Assembly (NCBI GenBank): GCA_020747065.1
Contig: JAGMVK010000003.1
Span: 3,162,001 to 3,226,000, forward strand
DNA length: 64,000 bases
Reading direction: 5' to 3'
Origin: Cadophora sp. MPI-SDFR-AT-0126
Lineage: Eukaryota > Ascomycota > Leotiomycetes > Helotiales > Ploettnerulaceae
In this document: in pieces, positions 24,511 to 36,004 of the stretch
How the letters are laid out: the number at the start of each line of letters is the position of its first letter
How positions within the stretch are numbered: the first letter of the stretch is position 1
Made by a program: the position numbers and the translations under genes
Notes under the pieces: generated by a model
What the model was told of the DNA's origin: nothing
What the model saw: the letters and a program-made list of their open reading frames with translations, nothing else
Databases searched by the model: none

Positions 24511-26672
24511 ATCCCGCCCCTGCTAAGAATCCCGTCTAAATTCCTGATCCACCCCCTTATATACTCTACTAAATTATGGCTAGAGTAGATAAATTAGTAG
24601 TGATTTCTGTAGTAATTATTGTAATTAAAAGAGGAGAAGTTGTAGATTATTCTGCCGCGGTAGCTAAGTTTAAATGCGATTAAATATTAATTTTTAAAAG
24701 GATTTATAGTTTAATATACTTTTATTAGGATACTACTACTTTTTAGAAGTAAGCTCTTACTTATACTTAAGAAAAAGTCTTAATTAATTAAATTAATTAT
24801 TTAATAGATTATAGCTTACTTTTAATAAGTTATATAATTAAGAGTTTAGCTAAAGAAATTTAAGGGAGTAGTATAAGTAAGAATTAGACTAGTACTTTTA
24901 TTTATTACTATAAAGCGTAATTAAAGAGTACTTACTTTTAGAATATTAATAACTTACGATTCTTTATTAAGTATATTCTAATATTTATATTCTTTTTTTA
25001 GTTAGTATATTACCTTATACTTTTATTCTTATCTTTTAATTAAGTTTTTAGTTAATTATATACGCTTGAATTATAGCTACTAAACATTATCTCTAAGTAC
25101 TTAATTAAACCTGAAAATATTTGGAATTTTAATAAGAAGGAATTTATAATAGGCTTTTATTCTTCTGTAAAGAGAATTATAAGCTTAAGAATATATAAAT
25201 TAGGTTAAGTTATAAAGATAAAGTAAGATAGAAATTAAGAGTTTATTAGTTACCTTATATATATCTTTATAATTAGTAAATAGATTCCTTTACTTCTTAT
25301 ATATAGAAGTAATTCTAAAGAGTTATAAGATACGTAAGTATAAGATATAAAGTCTAGAGATAAGTATTACTTCTCTATTTCCGAAAATAAGTAGAGTTCT
25401 ATAGCTATAGGAATAAAGTAGCTATAAGAAATCTTTAAGAAATATATTAAACCTTTATTACTATAAGAATATTATCTTTTATTACTTAATAAGTATTTTA
25501 GCTATATTAATATAGCGTTTATCTATTAGGCTAAGACCTATAAGATTATCCTTTTAATTCTTCCCTCTTATATAACTTACTAACTTTAGCTTTTAGATAT
25601 TAGTTTATTCTAACCCCTAGTAACTTACTACTTCTAGGAGGTTAATTAACTTATATTAAAAGAATTAAGCTATATCTAGATATCTAAACACTTCTTTTAT
25701 AGCTTTTTTAAGAGTGCTTAGGAAACTGCTTTTACTAAGAAAAATATTACTTATATATTTATAAAACCTAGTATTTAGCCTATTAATAAGGAGATTATCT
25801 TAGTAAAGATCTAAAAGCTTATTCCCTTACTAAAAATATATTCTATAACGGAAAGGATACCTCTTATAATTAAGGTAATATAGTAATTTATAATCTAGTT
25901 CTAGTAGTTTCCCTTAAAAGAGTATACGGATTAAGCCTCTAAAGTACTTCTAGTTCTTACTGCAAAGAAGTCTATTATTATTCACGAGAACTATAGCCTT
26001 CGTAAAGTACTCCTTTTAAAGTAAAAGAAGCGTAAAAAAAGTAAGAGACTTAATTTATATAAAGAGGATAATACTAAAGCTATATATTAGGCGACAGATA
26101 TAATTACTAAAGCTATAGAATTTTAAGCTAAAAAAAAGAGGCTATAATAACTCGAGAATAAAGTTAAAGAATAACGTAAGATATAGTAAGCTATAAATAC
26201 CCTTAAGAAGAAAGAGAAATAAATTATAAAGGAATAGAGGTAAACTATAAAGTAATTAGTTAAGGATCTAGTAGTAATAAACCTAATTCTACTTAAGATA
26301 TTAAAATCACACTTTTTACTAATTGAATTTAATATAATTAAGATAAAGAAACTAGTTTATGCTAAGTCTATAATTAAGTAATTTACTTTAAAATCCTTTT
26401 TAATTATTAAATTACTATTAAGGGATTATTATTATACTTTAATTATAAAGGGGGAGGATATAGGATTATTACGTAAGAGTTAAGGAGGATAGAAGATTAA
26501 AACACTTATATAATATATTCTATAAAATTAATTTAATTTAATTAATTAAATAAGATTTAATACAACTTTTACTTTAATACTTATAATTATATCTTTATTT
26601 TTAGTAAAATTACGATTTTTAGAAGTTAAGTGCAAAATATTATTAGGGCGGGATTTATAGTCGAGGCGGGAT
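24511..26672 (+). mobile_element. Pogo/Fot1-type DNA transposon (2.16 kb), inserted in the mariner inverted repeat
   Basis: Terminal inverted repeats ATCCCGCCCCTGCTAAGAAT (left) and the RIP-altered complement of ...GTCGAGGCGGGAT (right). TA target duplications sit at 24509-24510 and 26673-26674. It encodes a degenerate DDE-1 transposase in the + direction. Length and TIR-TA structure fit the Fot1/Pot2 family. Confidence 0.75.
24600..26460 (+). pseudogene. Degenerate Fot1/pogo transposase
   Basis: Readable pieces include IKPENIWNF (25104-25130), the segment before the first catalytic Asp of Fot1-type transposases, with the Asp changed to Asn (GAT to AAT), and a basic Lys/Arg-rich C-terminal region (about 26020-26300) typical of these proteins. 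Many stops of the TAG/TAA type have replaced Trp, Gln and Arg codons. Not functional. Confidence 0.75.
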
Positions 26673-26879
26673 TATACAAGCTGATTTTATAATTAGTTTA
26701 AAATCACGGGATTTAGCCGACCCTACTACTTTTTATTCCAAGTTCCCCCCCCGCTATTCCTTGATTCTACGCCTTCTTATATAACTTTATAACGTAACGC
26801 TTAAATAACTTCGCAAATACGTTAAATTAAAGCTATAATCGTGCGCTTTCTAGCGAACTAATTTTTATTATTATACTAT

Positions 26880-27940
26880 ACCTGCTTATTTACTAAAGTT
26901 CGTTATAGCGGATATTAAGAGTGCGTTAAGCAAACTAGGACCTCTCCTATATAGCTACCTTTAACAAATCGCTAAAATCAATAGTACTTCTATATAAACT
27001 ATCTATAATATTAAGAATAAATTAGATCGCGGTTTTTAGGCTATACTATACTTAAGAGGACTGGTTTCTATACTTCAAGATAAGTACGAAAAGGCGCTAA
27101 AGCTATTATTAGATAAGAGGCTATAGATATACTTAAATAAGCTTCAAACCTTTCTTTTTAAGGCCTATTCTATAGAAGTTTCTAAACTAACAATTTACTA
27201 TGCTCTTTAATAAATCAAGATAACTAGGAAACAATTAAAGTATATAGCGGCTTAAAGAAGTGAAGAATTAAGGGCAGAATAGCTTGATTTTATGTAATAA
27301 TTTACAGCTGATTAAGTTATTTCTGTCGACGAATTAGGAAGTGACGAAAGGAATAGAGATCGTACCTTTAGTTAGTCTTATAAAGGTATAGAGGCGAAGG
27401 TCTCTTAATAGCTCGAATATAAAGAGAGAGTCTCTGTACTTACGGTATATTCTGTTAATAGATATATCGCCAGTTATACCTTAGAGGGAACCTATATAGT
27501 TAATATCGTAGAATCTTTCCTAATCAACTATCTTCTGCCTTAGTACAATCCTTACCCTTAAAGATACTCAGTTATTATACTTAATAACGCCTTAATCTAT
27601 TATAAGAATATTATAGAGATTAAGAGAGTCTATATATACAAGAGGGTAAAGCTCGAGTTCTTACTGCTATATTCTCCTGATTTTAACTCTATTAAAGAGA
27701 GTTTTAGAGATCTGAAGCATTGAATTAGATATTATTATTGTTAAGAACGTTATAATTATGTTATATATCAAGATTTCCTTAAATATACGGTTAGAGTAGT
27801 AGGAACTGGTCTAGAGGCGGTAGAGAGAGCAAGGGCGCATTTCTATAACTATGGGATGATTTGATTATAACTAAACTACACTAAAAAAGCGTTAAAAAGC
27901 AAGGAAATCAAGAATCTATATGTTATGGCGATATAACTTA
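26880..27940 (+). pseudogene. Degenerate Tc1/mariner (DDE_3) transposase
   Basis: One frame can be followed with only scattered TAG/TAA stops. It contains SVDELGSDER near 27322-27350 (first Asp-Glu motif), IILNNA near 27571-27588 (second catalytic Asp as Asn through RIP) and LLLYSPDFNSIKESF near 27664-27708, the usual PYSPDxNPIE motif. The C-terminal part TGLEAVERARAHF follows. RIP damage is milder here than in the neighbouring blocks. Confidence 0.8.
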
Positions 27941-28199
27941 ATTAGGAAGTACTAAGTGAAGGTAAGGGGGGTAAAATTAAGTGCGGGGTTAATCATACTG
28001 GGCATTCTAAAATTATTAAAATCTACGTAAATAATAAGTAAAATAGTATAAAAAATACCTAATCGATAGATCTAATATGTAATATACGTATATTAATTAG
28101 ATTCTATAAAACCCCTTAGTATTCGATGAAAAAATTAGTATAATTCTTGTTCTTACCTAATATATCTATCTATTACTTTCTTATAACGCTAATGCTACT

Positions 28200-29960
28200 A
28201 AGCCTTAATAGTTCTTAGGCAGTTAATCTCTCAGCCTTATAGGCTTCTTTAAACACTGAAACGTGGTTAGAAATAGTATAGGTAATACCTGGCTTAATTT
28301 CTAGTGACATCATGAATTTAATATTTTTTAAGTAGCTTAACTCTATTATAAAAGCTTTATCTAGGATCTTGAAACTACATTGTAATTCCTCTATTTTCTT
28401 AGGGTTTTTCTTATTCTAGATAATCTATTAGCTTATTAATTCTACCTTATTCTTGTTATTATTTATAGGTTGAATAAGGAACAATAGTAGGGGTTTGAAG
28501 CTATGCCCGGATGTCTTAATCGCCGGATTTAGCACGGAATTTATAGGTAAATCTGGTCTACTAACTTACTCGGGATTACAAGCTCTTCCAGCGTTAGACG
28601 GTCTAGAGAGTAAAGAAATAGACGTAGAAGGGGTTACTTGATTCGTCATGTGATTTATAGTCTGTATTAATATTAGACGAGTGAGGTTCTTAATAGATAA
28701 GGCGTTGCTATCAGATTTAACTGTAGTTTCTATTATAATTTGATTTAGTTTCCTTATACTACTGAGCTTTAGCCTATAACTTAATTAGTAGTCTCCTTCA
28801 GTAAATGCAGCGATCTAATCTACTAGAGGTATTATAGTCGTAACTCTTGGAGTTTTAGTGTATATAAAGGCCGCCTATTAATTCTAGCGAGCTATATCGA
28901 TTATATAGTGCGTCTAAGCCTTTAGTATAATATAATAATACTTTATCTTATTACTATATAAACGTTCTATATAAATATAGCGATTAAAGATCTCTTAGTA
29001 TATTATTTCCACAGCTAATTTAGTAGCGTTACGTTATTACTTTATACTGAGCTTTCTTTATATAATAGAATCTCTCGGCGTTAGATTAGAAATCCCCTCT
29101 TCTTCTAAAGCTATTAAAGGACTAGTAAATGAATTATCTAGATAATTAAAACTATCGAATTCTAGTTGTAAAGGTGTAGGTTTAACTGTATCCTAGGCTC
29201 TGTTTACTTTAGATTTTCCCTTAGATTTCTTCTTACCTTTACTACGTAACCGCGAATTTATATTAGAATTAAAAGTCTTTACTACTTCTAGTGTTTTATA
29301 ATAAGCTATAATTATAACCTCGTAAGCTATAGCTTGTTTTTTATAGTAGTAAGTACGTAATGGAACTATAGCTTCGTTAAAGGATTCTTAGTCTTATACA
29401 AATATAAGTAAAGAAGGTTTATTAACGCTCCTAAATATGAATTTAAAGGCTTGTTTAATCAGTCTTTTAGTAGGGGATAAAGATCTCCTCTTAATCTATA
29501 GTTTAATAAACGATTTTTATATAGTCTTATATATTCCCTTATACGTAAGGCGCTTAGATATCGAATTAATATCTTAATTCTTAACGAGAGCGTACTAACG
29601 ACTTTTATTAACGTAAGATTATATATTAAAGCTGATATTCTATAGTTCTTTATTAAACAACGTTTTTAGATTAAATAGAGCTTTCCTCTTTATAGTAGTA
29701 GGTATAGGAGTAGAGATTAGAGCCGGAGAAGAAGGTATATCTACTACTTCTTTTGCTCGTACTGCCTTACTTAATTTTTAACGCTAGGCCTTTAGAAAAG
29801 AGGTTTCTGAGTCAGCAACTTATTCTTTAAGTTCAGAAGTAGTTGTCCTGCGTCTGCGACGCTTTAAAGGAGCTTAGTTGTGGATCTGTAGAGCTCGGCG
29901 TTCGTTGAATACTAGGAGCGAGTTAGTGTTAGGTTTCGGCCGCCGCTTTGAATTTTGCTC
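28200..29960 (-). pseudogene. Antisense accessory coding region inside the mariner element, unknown function
   Basis: On the minus strand a protein-like reading runs for more than 500 codons with stops only at RIP-prone codons. Examples are LTYKGIYKTI and SPTKRLIKQAFKFIFRSVNK (about 29400-29560), a basic run SKGKKKSKGKSK (about 29205-29245), PTPLQLEFDSFNY, and an N-terminal half with RRRRTTTSELKE near 29840. It faces the transposase and lies within the same inverted repeats. I recognise no domain. It could be a second transposon gene or captured host sequence. Confidence 0.55.
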
Positions 29961-30204
29961 GTCTTCTGGGGCTAGCCCTTATACGCGCTGTGAGCTACGC
30001 GTTGATTCGACTAGTATCTTGATTTTTTGAAAATTTCAGGTTAATTGGAGTTATTTTAGTGGAGTTATTTAGAGGTGTTGTTTTACGGAGGGTGCACAGG
30101 AGGGGGGTGGATGCGCAAAAAGTAGTGGGGTAAGCGATCCCGTGATTTCAAACTAGTTATGAAATCAATTGTATAAGGGAAGTCGGTTATTTGCGTCGCG
30201 GTTA

Positions 30205-30867
30205 AACTCCAAATTCATCGAACAATTGCACGCCCATCGATGAACATTTGCTATGGTGACGATTGAACTAAATTAACAAACATCCATACCTTCTATGAAT
30301 GACTCAATATACATCATCCTGTGTCAGAAATTTGCTCTCTTCGGCCATTCTTTGACAAGTCTGTCTGTACCAAAGTAAGTTTGAGCCTGTACGAACTTCT
30401 GTCCAGGTACAGATACTGTGAATGCGGCGTAGTGCATGCTTATCTTTGGTTGGATGGCCGCAGATTTTTATTAGTTTAGACCCTTGAACCAACAACTTTT
30501 ACGAGCATCGTCGCTTTATCCAGGGGTCCGGTCGCCTTAGCCCGAACAGAACTTCATGGCACCTGCCATTTGGCTTCCCACTGTACGTACATTCAAACTT
30601 GTAGGAGGTGCTAGTTACTGTGATTCAAGCACAGGCGCACAAATTGATAGCCATTTCAAGAAAATTGATGTCCTCAATTTGTCCACCTCGGCTGGTCGTC
30701 GAAAACCTGGTTAAGAATCCCGCCCCATGAGCCTGTCTTGGCTCTTGCCATAAAATTTGAGGTTCCCAAGTCAAGACAGGAACCGTGATAGAGTTTGAGA
30801 AGTCTACTTAACAGTACCCGTACTATGTCCCTCGTGATATAATTCTCCTGAAAAGCAACAGCCACCA
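30205..30867. other. Upstream region of the Zn2Cys6 gene
   Basis: GC-balanced DNA resumes abruptly at the mariner end. No coding frame is convincing; the interval presumably holds the promoter of the regulator at 30868. Confidence 0.5.
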
Positions 30868-32199
30868 ATGATGACTATGGCAGAACAAACACCATTCAAA
30901 TTTCGCGTGGCCTGCGAAGAATGCCATGTCCGCAAAATCAAGTGTTATCCTTCTGCTAGCGACCACAGTGGTACTTGCGAGCCATGTCGAGCCTCCAGTC
31001 GGAGATGTCTTTTTTCGTTGAAGGGAAAGCTGGGTCGACCAAGAAACATGTCCAGAAATGCGTCCAATGTCTCGGAAGCACGACCACAAGCATCTCTCCC
31101 GCTAGACACAGACCAAGGTTCATCTGAATCACTGCCCGGAACAACCTTCTCGTCGATGACCAATACCTCCTCTTCTGACTATCAACCTCCGTCTCAAGGC
31201 GGGCAAGACATGTTGACTGAGCGCCACCTCCGAGACTACAACAGCTCCATAATGTCAGGAGTTGTGCACGGCAATTCTCAAGTGAACATCGCCCAAATGA
31301 CGACCGAGCAAACCGAGTTGATGCATATCCACCACTCATATGACGACAAGACCTCGCCCTTCGACCAATTCTCCGGAGATGACTTGGAATCATGGTACAA
31401 GTACCATTCAGATGACTCTCATATACAAAGAACTGGTCTCGGGTCACCATACTTCCAGCATCCGACTGAGTCGTTCTCACTGAGCCATTCTGATTTCTCA
31501 AAGAACGAAAGTCTGCCACAGCATGCCGAGAAGTTGGGTTCATCAGGACACCAAGAGCACAAGAGCCAACACTCATCTACATACGATAAGAGGGATGGGG
31601 GTTTGCCAGGAATATTGGCCATATTTTCAGAGCTTCAAGCTCAAGGAATATTTCTCAGTCAGAGAAGACACAGTCTCATGCTAAATGAGGACCGTGATAT
31701 GGTCAACACGGTCATGGACACGCTGAGGAGAGCCAGCGACGAAATAGCATCAATACGAAAGGCAAACTCGACCGACATGATGCAGGCAAGATCTCAGACC
31801 TTGACGATGGTGGCCTTTGCTTCGATTGTCCAAGCCGTTGAAAATATCTCCCGCTTTGCAGAGCTAGATGGTAAGTCGTTGGTACATTTGATATTGCTCC
31901 ATCACTAACATTTCCCAGGTCAAAACGATTCTGTGACCGGTTCTCACTCGCCTGGGCAGCTTTCTTCCACATCAAGCACCACTAATGATGGATCGGATTT
32001 GGTCATTAGCTTGAGGTTGGAACTTATCATGACAGCCACCCGACTGGACTTTTTTCTGGGTCAGATCGAATCCTTTGTTTCTGGGTTCAGTTCTTCGGTG
32101 ACCGTAGTCATCATATCACATCCATCGGAACTGATTGAGAAGCTGCAAACTTTGCATTTCAGGATTGGTTTAGTGTTGGAGAGGTTGAGACGAGGTTGA
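30868..32199 (+). CDS. AflR-like Zn2Cys6 transcription factor
   Basis: Two exons, 30868-31870 and 31919-32199 (48-bp intron, CACTAAC branch, frame kept), 427 residues. The binuclear zinc cluster is Cys16, 19, 26, 37, 40 and 47 (CX2CX6CX10CX2CX6C), followed by the linker GKLGRPRN. This arrangement near the N-terminus, with the short protein and a Ser-rich middle, matches AflR-type regulators of secondary-metabolite clusters. The C-terminal part (ILAIFSELQAQGIFLSQRRH, then LRLELIMTATRLDFFLGQIE) is the helical region seen in that group. The fungal Zn2Cys6 middle homology region of larger factors is absent. It sits alone between two RIP blocks; likely targets are the oxygenase and hydrolase genes at 36-41 kb, by position only. 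Confidence 0.88.
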
Positions 32200-32537
32200 T
32201 AGAATATTGAGATGTAATTGAGGGCAGATAGAGGAGAGATGCAAGAAGGAATAGGGACTGGTCCGCCGAGAGAGATTTTGGAATTGTTCATTGGGGTCAT
32301 GTTAGTCGAAACACTCTTTCAGCAATGCGTCCAGGGATTTATACAGTCGCATGTTCAAACCAACACCTATTCGAAATAATCAGATGTCCCTTTTTGGTTG
32401 CCATTTTCCGCAAGCCTTCCAGACAAATAGAACTATGACAGCGGAGATGATTCAACGACTCCATTTCTCCCACAGCGGAACACATCGAACCGTCGCTGGG
32501 ACTATCCTCCAAGCACCTGGTCAGTGTGAAGATTGCT
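32200..32537. other. Spacer between regulator and gene relic
   Basis: 3' flank of the Zn2Cys6 gene. No gene seen. Confidence 0.4.
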
Positions 32538-32820
32538 CTAAACCTCCCAGTCCTTAACCTGTTGAATATCGAGGACCTTAGCTGATACTTGGGCAACGCT
32601 TGCGTCAAACTCACCGCAGAATTGTCGGCCCCGGTCAAATGTGACGATAGCCACATCGACACCCCGCTAGGCATAGACTGCAGACCGCAGGGTGCATGTT
32701 AGGTCTGCGATACGCTTGTCTGCATTACGAAGTTACCAGCCAAAGACGCTTGAAGCGACGAGCTGCAGGGTTGCCGTTCAGACCCTGCTCATTGGGTGTC
32801 GCTGCTATGCCGCTGGTCAT
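32538..32820 (-). pseudogene. Relic of an unidentified gene at the edge of RIP block 2
   Basis: A minus-strand frame reads NADKRIADLTCTLRSAVYA, then one stop, then RGVDVAIVTFDRGRQFCGEF and on to VLDIQQVKDWEV and a stop at 32538. Upstream, after a one-base frame change, it continues to MTSGIAATPNEQGLNGNPAA starting at 32820. The amino-acid pattern is protein-like, but the premature stop and shift argue for a broken gene. The family is not recognised. The relic ends exactly where AT-rich sequence begins. Confidence 0.35.
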
Positions 32821-32823
32821 GTT

Positions 32824-33950
32824 GAAGTATAATTGATATATTTAATATATTATAAATAGAATTCTATTTAATAATATTATCTTAAAGAATCTTTTTAATA
32901 TCGAAATTATTAGGAATATCTTCTAATAATTTATATTTATTATAACTTTCTTTAAATAACTCTTGTAATTTGTAAGTATATTTAATAGTAGTTATAATCT
33001 TGCTAAGCTTTTATACTAGATTTAGATTAGATTCTATATTAATATTATTAGTAAAATCTGATAAATCTAGCTTTAAGCTTTGATTTAAGAGATATTTATT
33101 TAAAATATTTTCTACTATTATATTAATAATATAAGCTAAATAGTGAATATCGAAGAGCTCTTTATTATTATTAATATGTTTTAATATAGTATTATTATTA
33201 GAAGTATTATCTAATGTAATATTATAAGTTTTTAATATCTTTAGAATATTATTATAAAGATATAAACTAGTATAACTTTTTAAGAGTTTTTCGAAGCCTA
33301 GTAATTTATAATTTAAGTTTAATTCTTTATTGAAATAAATCAAAATTAGACCTAAATAGGCTTCTTGATTATTAGAAGTCTAAGTATCAAATACTATAGA
33401 AAATAAGGCTTTTTTTATAATAAGCTCTTTAAACAAGAATTTAAACTCTTTTAAAAAACTATTATAAGTCTTATTTAATATTTCATTTATTTTCTACCTA
33501 TTAATAATAGAGAAAGATTTATTATAATATATTAATAAATCTTTAAAAGACTCTGAGTTTAATATATTAAAAGAGAGATGATTTCTATTATAAAATTTAA
33601 TATTTTTAATAGAGTCTCTTTTTTATAAACTCGTTTAAGGTATTAGACCTTATTTATCTATTAGAGCTATTATTTAAAGTAAGAAAATTAGATTTAGTCT
33701 TAATTAGATCTAATTTAGTTAATTTAGCTTTATTCTTAAGATTATAAGCTATAGTAGAATATCTTGTTTTATAATATTATATAAAATTAGACGATTAAAA
33801 ACCTTTTAACTTTAATTTTTTATTATAGGAATATAAAGAATAAACTACTTTTATTTTTCTTTTTTTATTATAATTAATAGATAATAAAGTCCGAATAAAT
33901 AGTTTATTTTTAAATATATAAATTGATTTTTCTTTTAAAGAAGATAAAGT
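32824..33950 (-). pseudogene. Truncated hAT-family transposase
   Basis: The minus strand can be read as a hAT transposase core: NHLSFNILNSESFKDLL, then ALFSIVFDT (usual FDTWTS), LLGFEKLLKSYTSLYLYNNI, ITLDNTSNNNTILKHI and IHYLAYIINIIVENIL. After KIITTIKYTYKLQELF it reaches DNIIK.NSIYNIL (usual DNPTRWNSTY). It stops there at about 32824, so the C-terminal dimerisation region is missing. Stops are at RIP-type codons. An intact 110-codon piece remains at 33011-33343. Confidence 0.78.
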
Positions 33951-34173
33951 ATAAGTTTATATATTATACTTTGAATTTATATATATATTAGATTCTATAA
34001 TAGATAATTCTTAACTATTATCTATTAAGTTTTAAGAATTAGAACCTTTATTGATATTAATAATAGAATTATCTTCTATATTAGAAGTATTATTATTATT
34101 ATTTGTAAAAGAGGTTTATAAATTTATTATAATATAATATTATAAATATATTAGATTTAATCGAATTAATCGA

Positions 34174-34308
34174 TATAAGAGGTATAAGAGGTATAAGAGG
34201 TATAAGAGGTATAAGAGGTATAAGAGGTATAAGAGGTATAAGAGGTATAAGAGGTATAAGAGGTATAAGAGGTATAAGAGGTATAAGAGGTATAAAGGGT
34301 ATAAGCAG
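34174..34308 (+). repeat. Minisatellite, 9-bp unit TATAAGAGG, 15 copies
   Basis: Thirteen perfect copies followed by two variant units (TATAAAGGG, TATAAGCAG). Because the period is a multiple of three, the minus strand stays open and yields a spurious Tyr-Thr-Ser repeat. Confidence 0.95.
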
Positions 34309-34584
34309 TATAGTTATTATAATAAGTATAGTTAATTGTTATGAACGTATAGATCACGAAATCTAGAGCCTAGGATACTAGGGCGCTAGGGACTAATATT
34401 CTAAGAAGCTATAGTTCTTAAAAGAGTGCTTTAGAGTACGCTTAGCTCTTAGAAGAAACTTATACTTAGGATCTTGTACCTAGCGGTACTTACTATTTAG
34501 AAAATTAATAAAATAAATAATTAAATAGTAATTTAGTAATAGAATAATATAATTATAAATTATGTAATAAATTTTTAAATTTTT

Positions 34585-34683
34585 AAAAATCTTAAAAATC
34601 TTAAAAATCTTAAAAATCTTAAAAATCTTAAAAATCTTAAAAATCTTAAAAATCTTAAAAATCTTAAAAATCTTAAAAATCCT
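34585..34683 (+). repeat. Minisatellite, 9-bp unit AAAAATCTT, about 11 copies
   Basis: Near-perfect tandem copies, the last ending AAAAATCCT. Same unit length as the array 280 bp upstream, but an unrelated sequence. Confidence 0.95.
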
Positions 34684-34915
34684 AGGATTTAAAGAAATTT
34701 AAAATAATAATAAAAGTTTTATATAAAACTAGTACGTTTACTATTAAATAAGAGCTTTATACTTAACTTAAATAATATTTTTACTTATACTAGTAACTAT
34801 CTTTAACTATCTACGTAATATATCTACTTCTTAATTATTAGAGATTAATTATAGCCTTCTGTATTTGTATTAAGTAAATACTAAACTGTTATATTAATAT
34901 AACTTTTATTGCAAA

Positions 34916-34960
34916 GTTGATATAATCGTAGAGTTGATATAATCGTAGAGTTGATATAAT
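34916..34960 (+). repeat. Short tandem repeat, 17-bp unit, 2.6 copies
   Basis: Unit GTTGATATAATCGTAGA repeated twice plus a partial third copy. Confidence 0.9.
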
Positions 34961-35596
34961 AAGTATATTATATAATAGAAAAGTATTATACGATTTTGAA
35001 AGTAGAGGTTAAGGTAGGCTCGAAGGCTCTATTATATACTACTTTAATAATATCTAGAATATTTTATTTAGATTAGTATTAATAAGTTATAGAATTTTAA
35101 AGAATTTAATAGAATATTCTAGAAATACATAGAATCTTCTAGGTTTCTTTATAATTATTAATAATATTACTAAGCTAAATTAATTAAATTACTTAAAATA
35201 TATAACAGAACCTTTTAAAATAAGTTTTTAATTAATAATATTAATAGAAGTATATAGAAGTCTTTAAATAGTTCTAGAAGTTTATATAATATAATAGAAT
35301 ATTTTAGAAATTATTAGATTTTATTAGATTTTCTTTATAATAATTAATAATACTAATAATATTTAAACTTACTACAACTAAAAGTATATATATTTTATAA
35401 TAAAATTCTCTTAAATCTTTAATATATAGAAAAATCTATTTTTAGAAATCAATTCTTTAATTAATTTTAATTATTAATTAATTTTCTTAATTTAATTTAA
35501 TTTAGTATGAAATATATTTAATTTGATTAATTTTAATTCAAGTTTCTATTAATTAATTTTAATTAAGGGTTATACTAAATTAAATTAATTAAATTC

Positions 35597-36004
35597 ACAA
35601 CCCTGTCAATCACAAAGAAAGCCCCGTCTCTGGAGAGAAAGCCCCACGGCATTCCAATCTGGAACAAACGTAGAGCAGTCCCTGCTTTCGACATTAAACC
35701 CCAACCAGTAGGGCTATTGGTTACTGACCCCAGTAGCTAGCTGGAGATTTAACATTCGTTGTCAGGCTGCATCCAGGATGGCCTTGAATCATGAGCAGCT
35801 CCGCGCGTCGAATGGTGCCGAGGTGTTGGTAAAGGAGACATTTGACAACAGCTGGCCATGTTCGACAAAGCCGTAGCAGATGCGTATCATCGTGTTATGC
35901 CTTACGGCCGTTACTTCTAATCCTTATACATCCTCTGTATCCTGATTTCTTTTTGTGACATCAAACAGTTGTCAGAAAGAGCGAAACTCCAGTTCAAATC
36001 AAAT
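35597..36004. other. Upstream region of the carotenoid oxygenase gene
   Basis: GC-balanced sequence resumes at about 35597. A possible extra 5' exon cannot be excluded: MALNHEQLRAS... at 35779 followed by GTAAAG, with a CAG acceptor at 35966-35968 in frame with the gene. Otherwise this is promoter and 5' UTR. Confidence 0.45.

Larger units (their letters stand above)
24476..30202 (+). mobile_element. Tc1/mariner-type DNA transposon, RIP-inactivated, interrupted by a pogo element
   Basis: Inverted repeats of about 110 bp bound it. The left arm is 24476-24508 plus 26675-26757; the right arm is about 30091-30202 in inverse orientation. Shared words are AACCGRCTTCCCTTA, ATACAA, ATAAYTAGTTTRAAATCACGGGAT and CCYACTACTTTTT. 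TA dinucleotides flank both ends (24474-24475, 30203-30204). The left arm is split by the element at 24511-26672. Without that insert the transposon would be about 3.6 kb, long for this superfamily, because it carries a second coding region on the opposite strand. Confidence 0.7.
20730..30204. other. RIP-mutated AT-rich repeat block 1
   Basis: Strong excess of TpA and near absence of long frames, with transposon coding recognisable only through stops and G-to-A / C-to-T changes. This is what repeat-induced point mutation leaves in Pezizomycotina. Bounded copies inside it are listed separately. The stretches 21929-23109 and 23342-24214 look like further degenerate repeats that I cannot assign; 22706-22726 contains a palindrome (TATTCAAGG-TAG-CCTTGAATA) within a less mutated patch starting TGTAACGGCAC at 22634, which may be another LTR. 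Confidence 0.8.
33951..35596. other. Remainder of RIP block 2
   Basis: Nearly pure A/T with three tandem arrays (listed separately) and no readable coding. A patch around 34345-34490 is less AT-rich (CTAGAGCCTAGGATACTAGG) and may be part of another degenerate element. Confidence 0.6.

Noticed and set aside
24220..24588. 122-codon frame in the GC island
   Set aside because: Crosses the mariner border and the pogo terminal repeat, so it cannot be a native gene.
34166..34357. 63-residue Tyr-Thr-Ser repeat protein
   Set aside because: Artefact of a 9-bp minisatellite whose period is a multiple of three.
34174..34683. CRISPR-like array
   Set aside because: Units are 9 bp with no spacers, in a eukaryotic genome; simple minisatellites.
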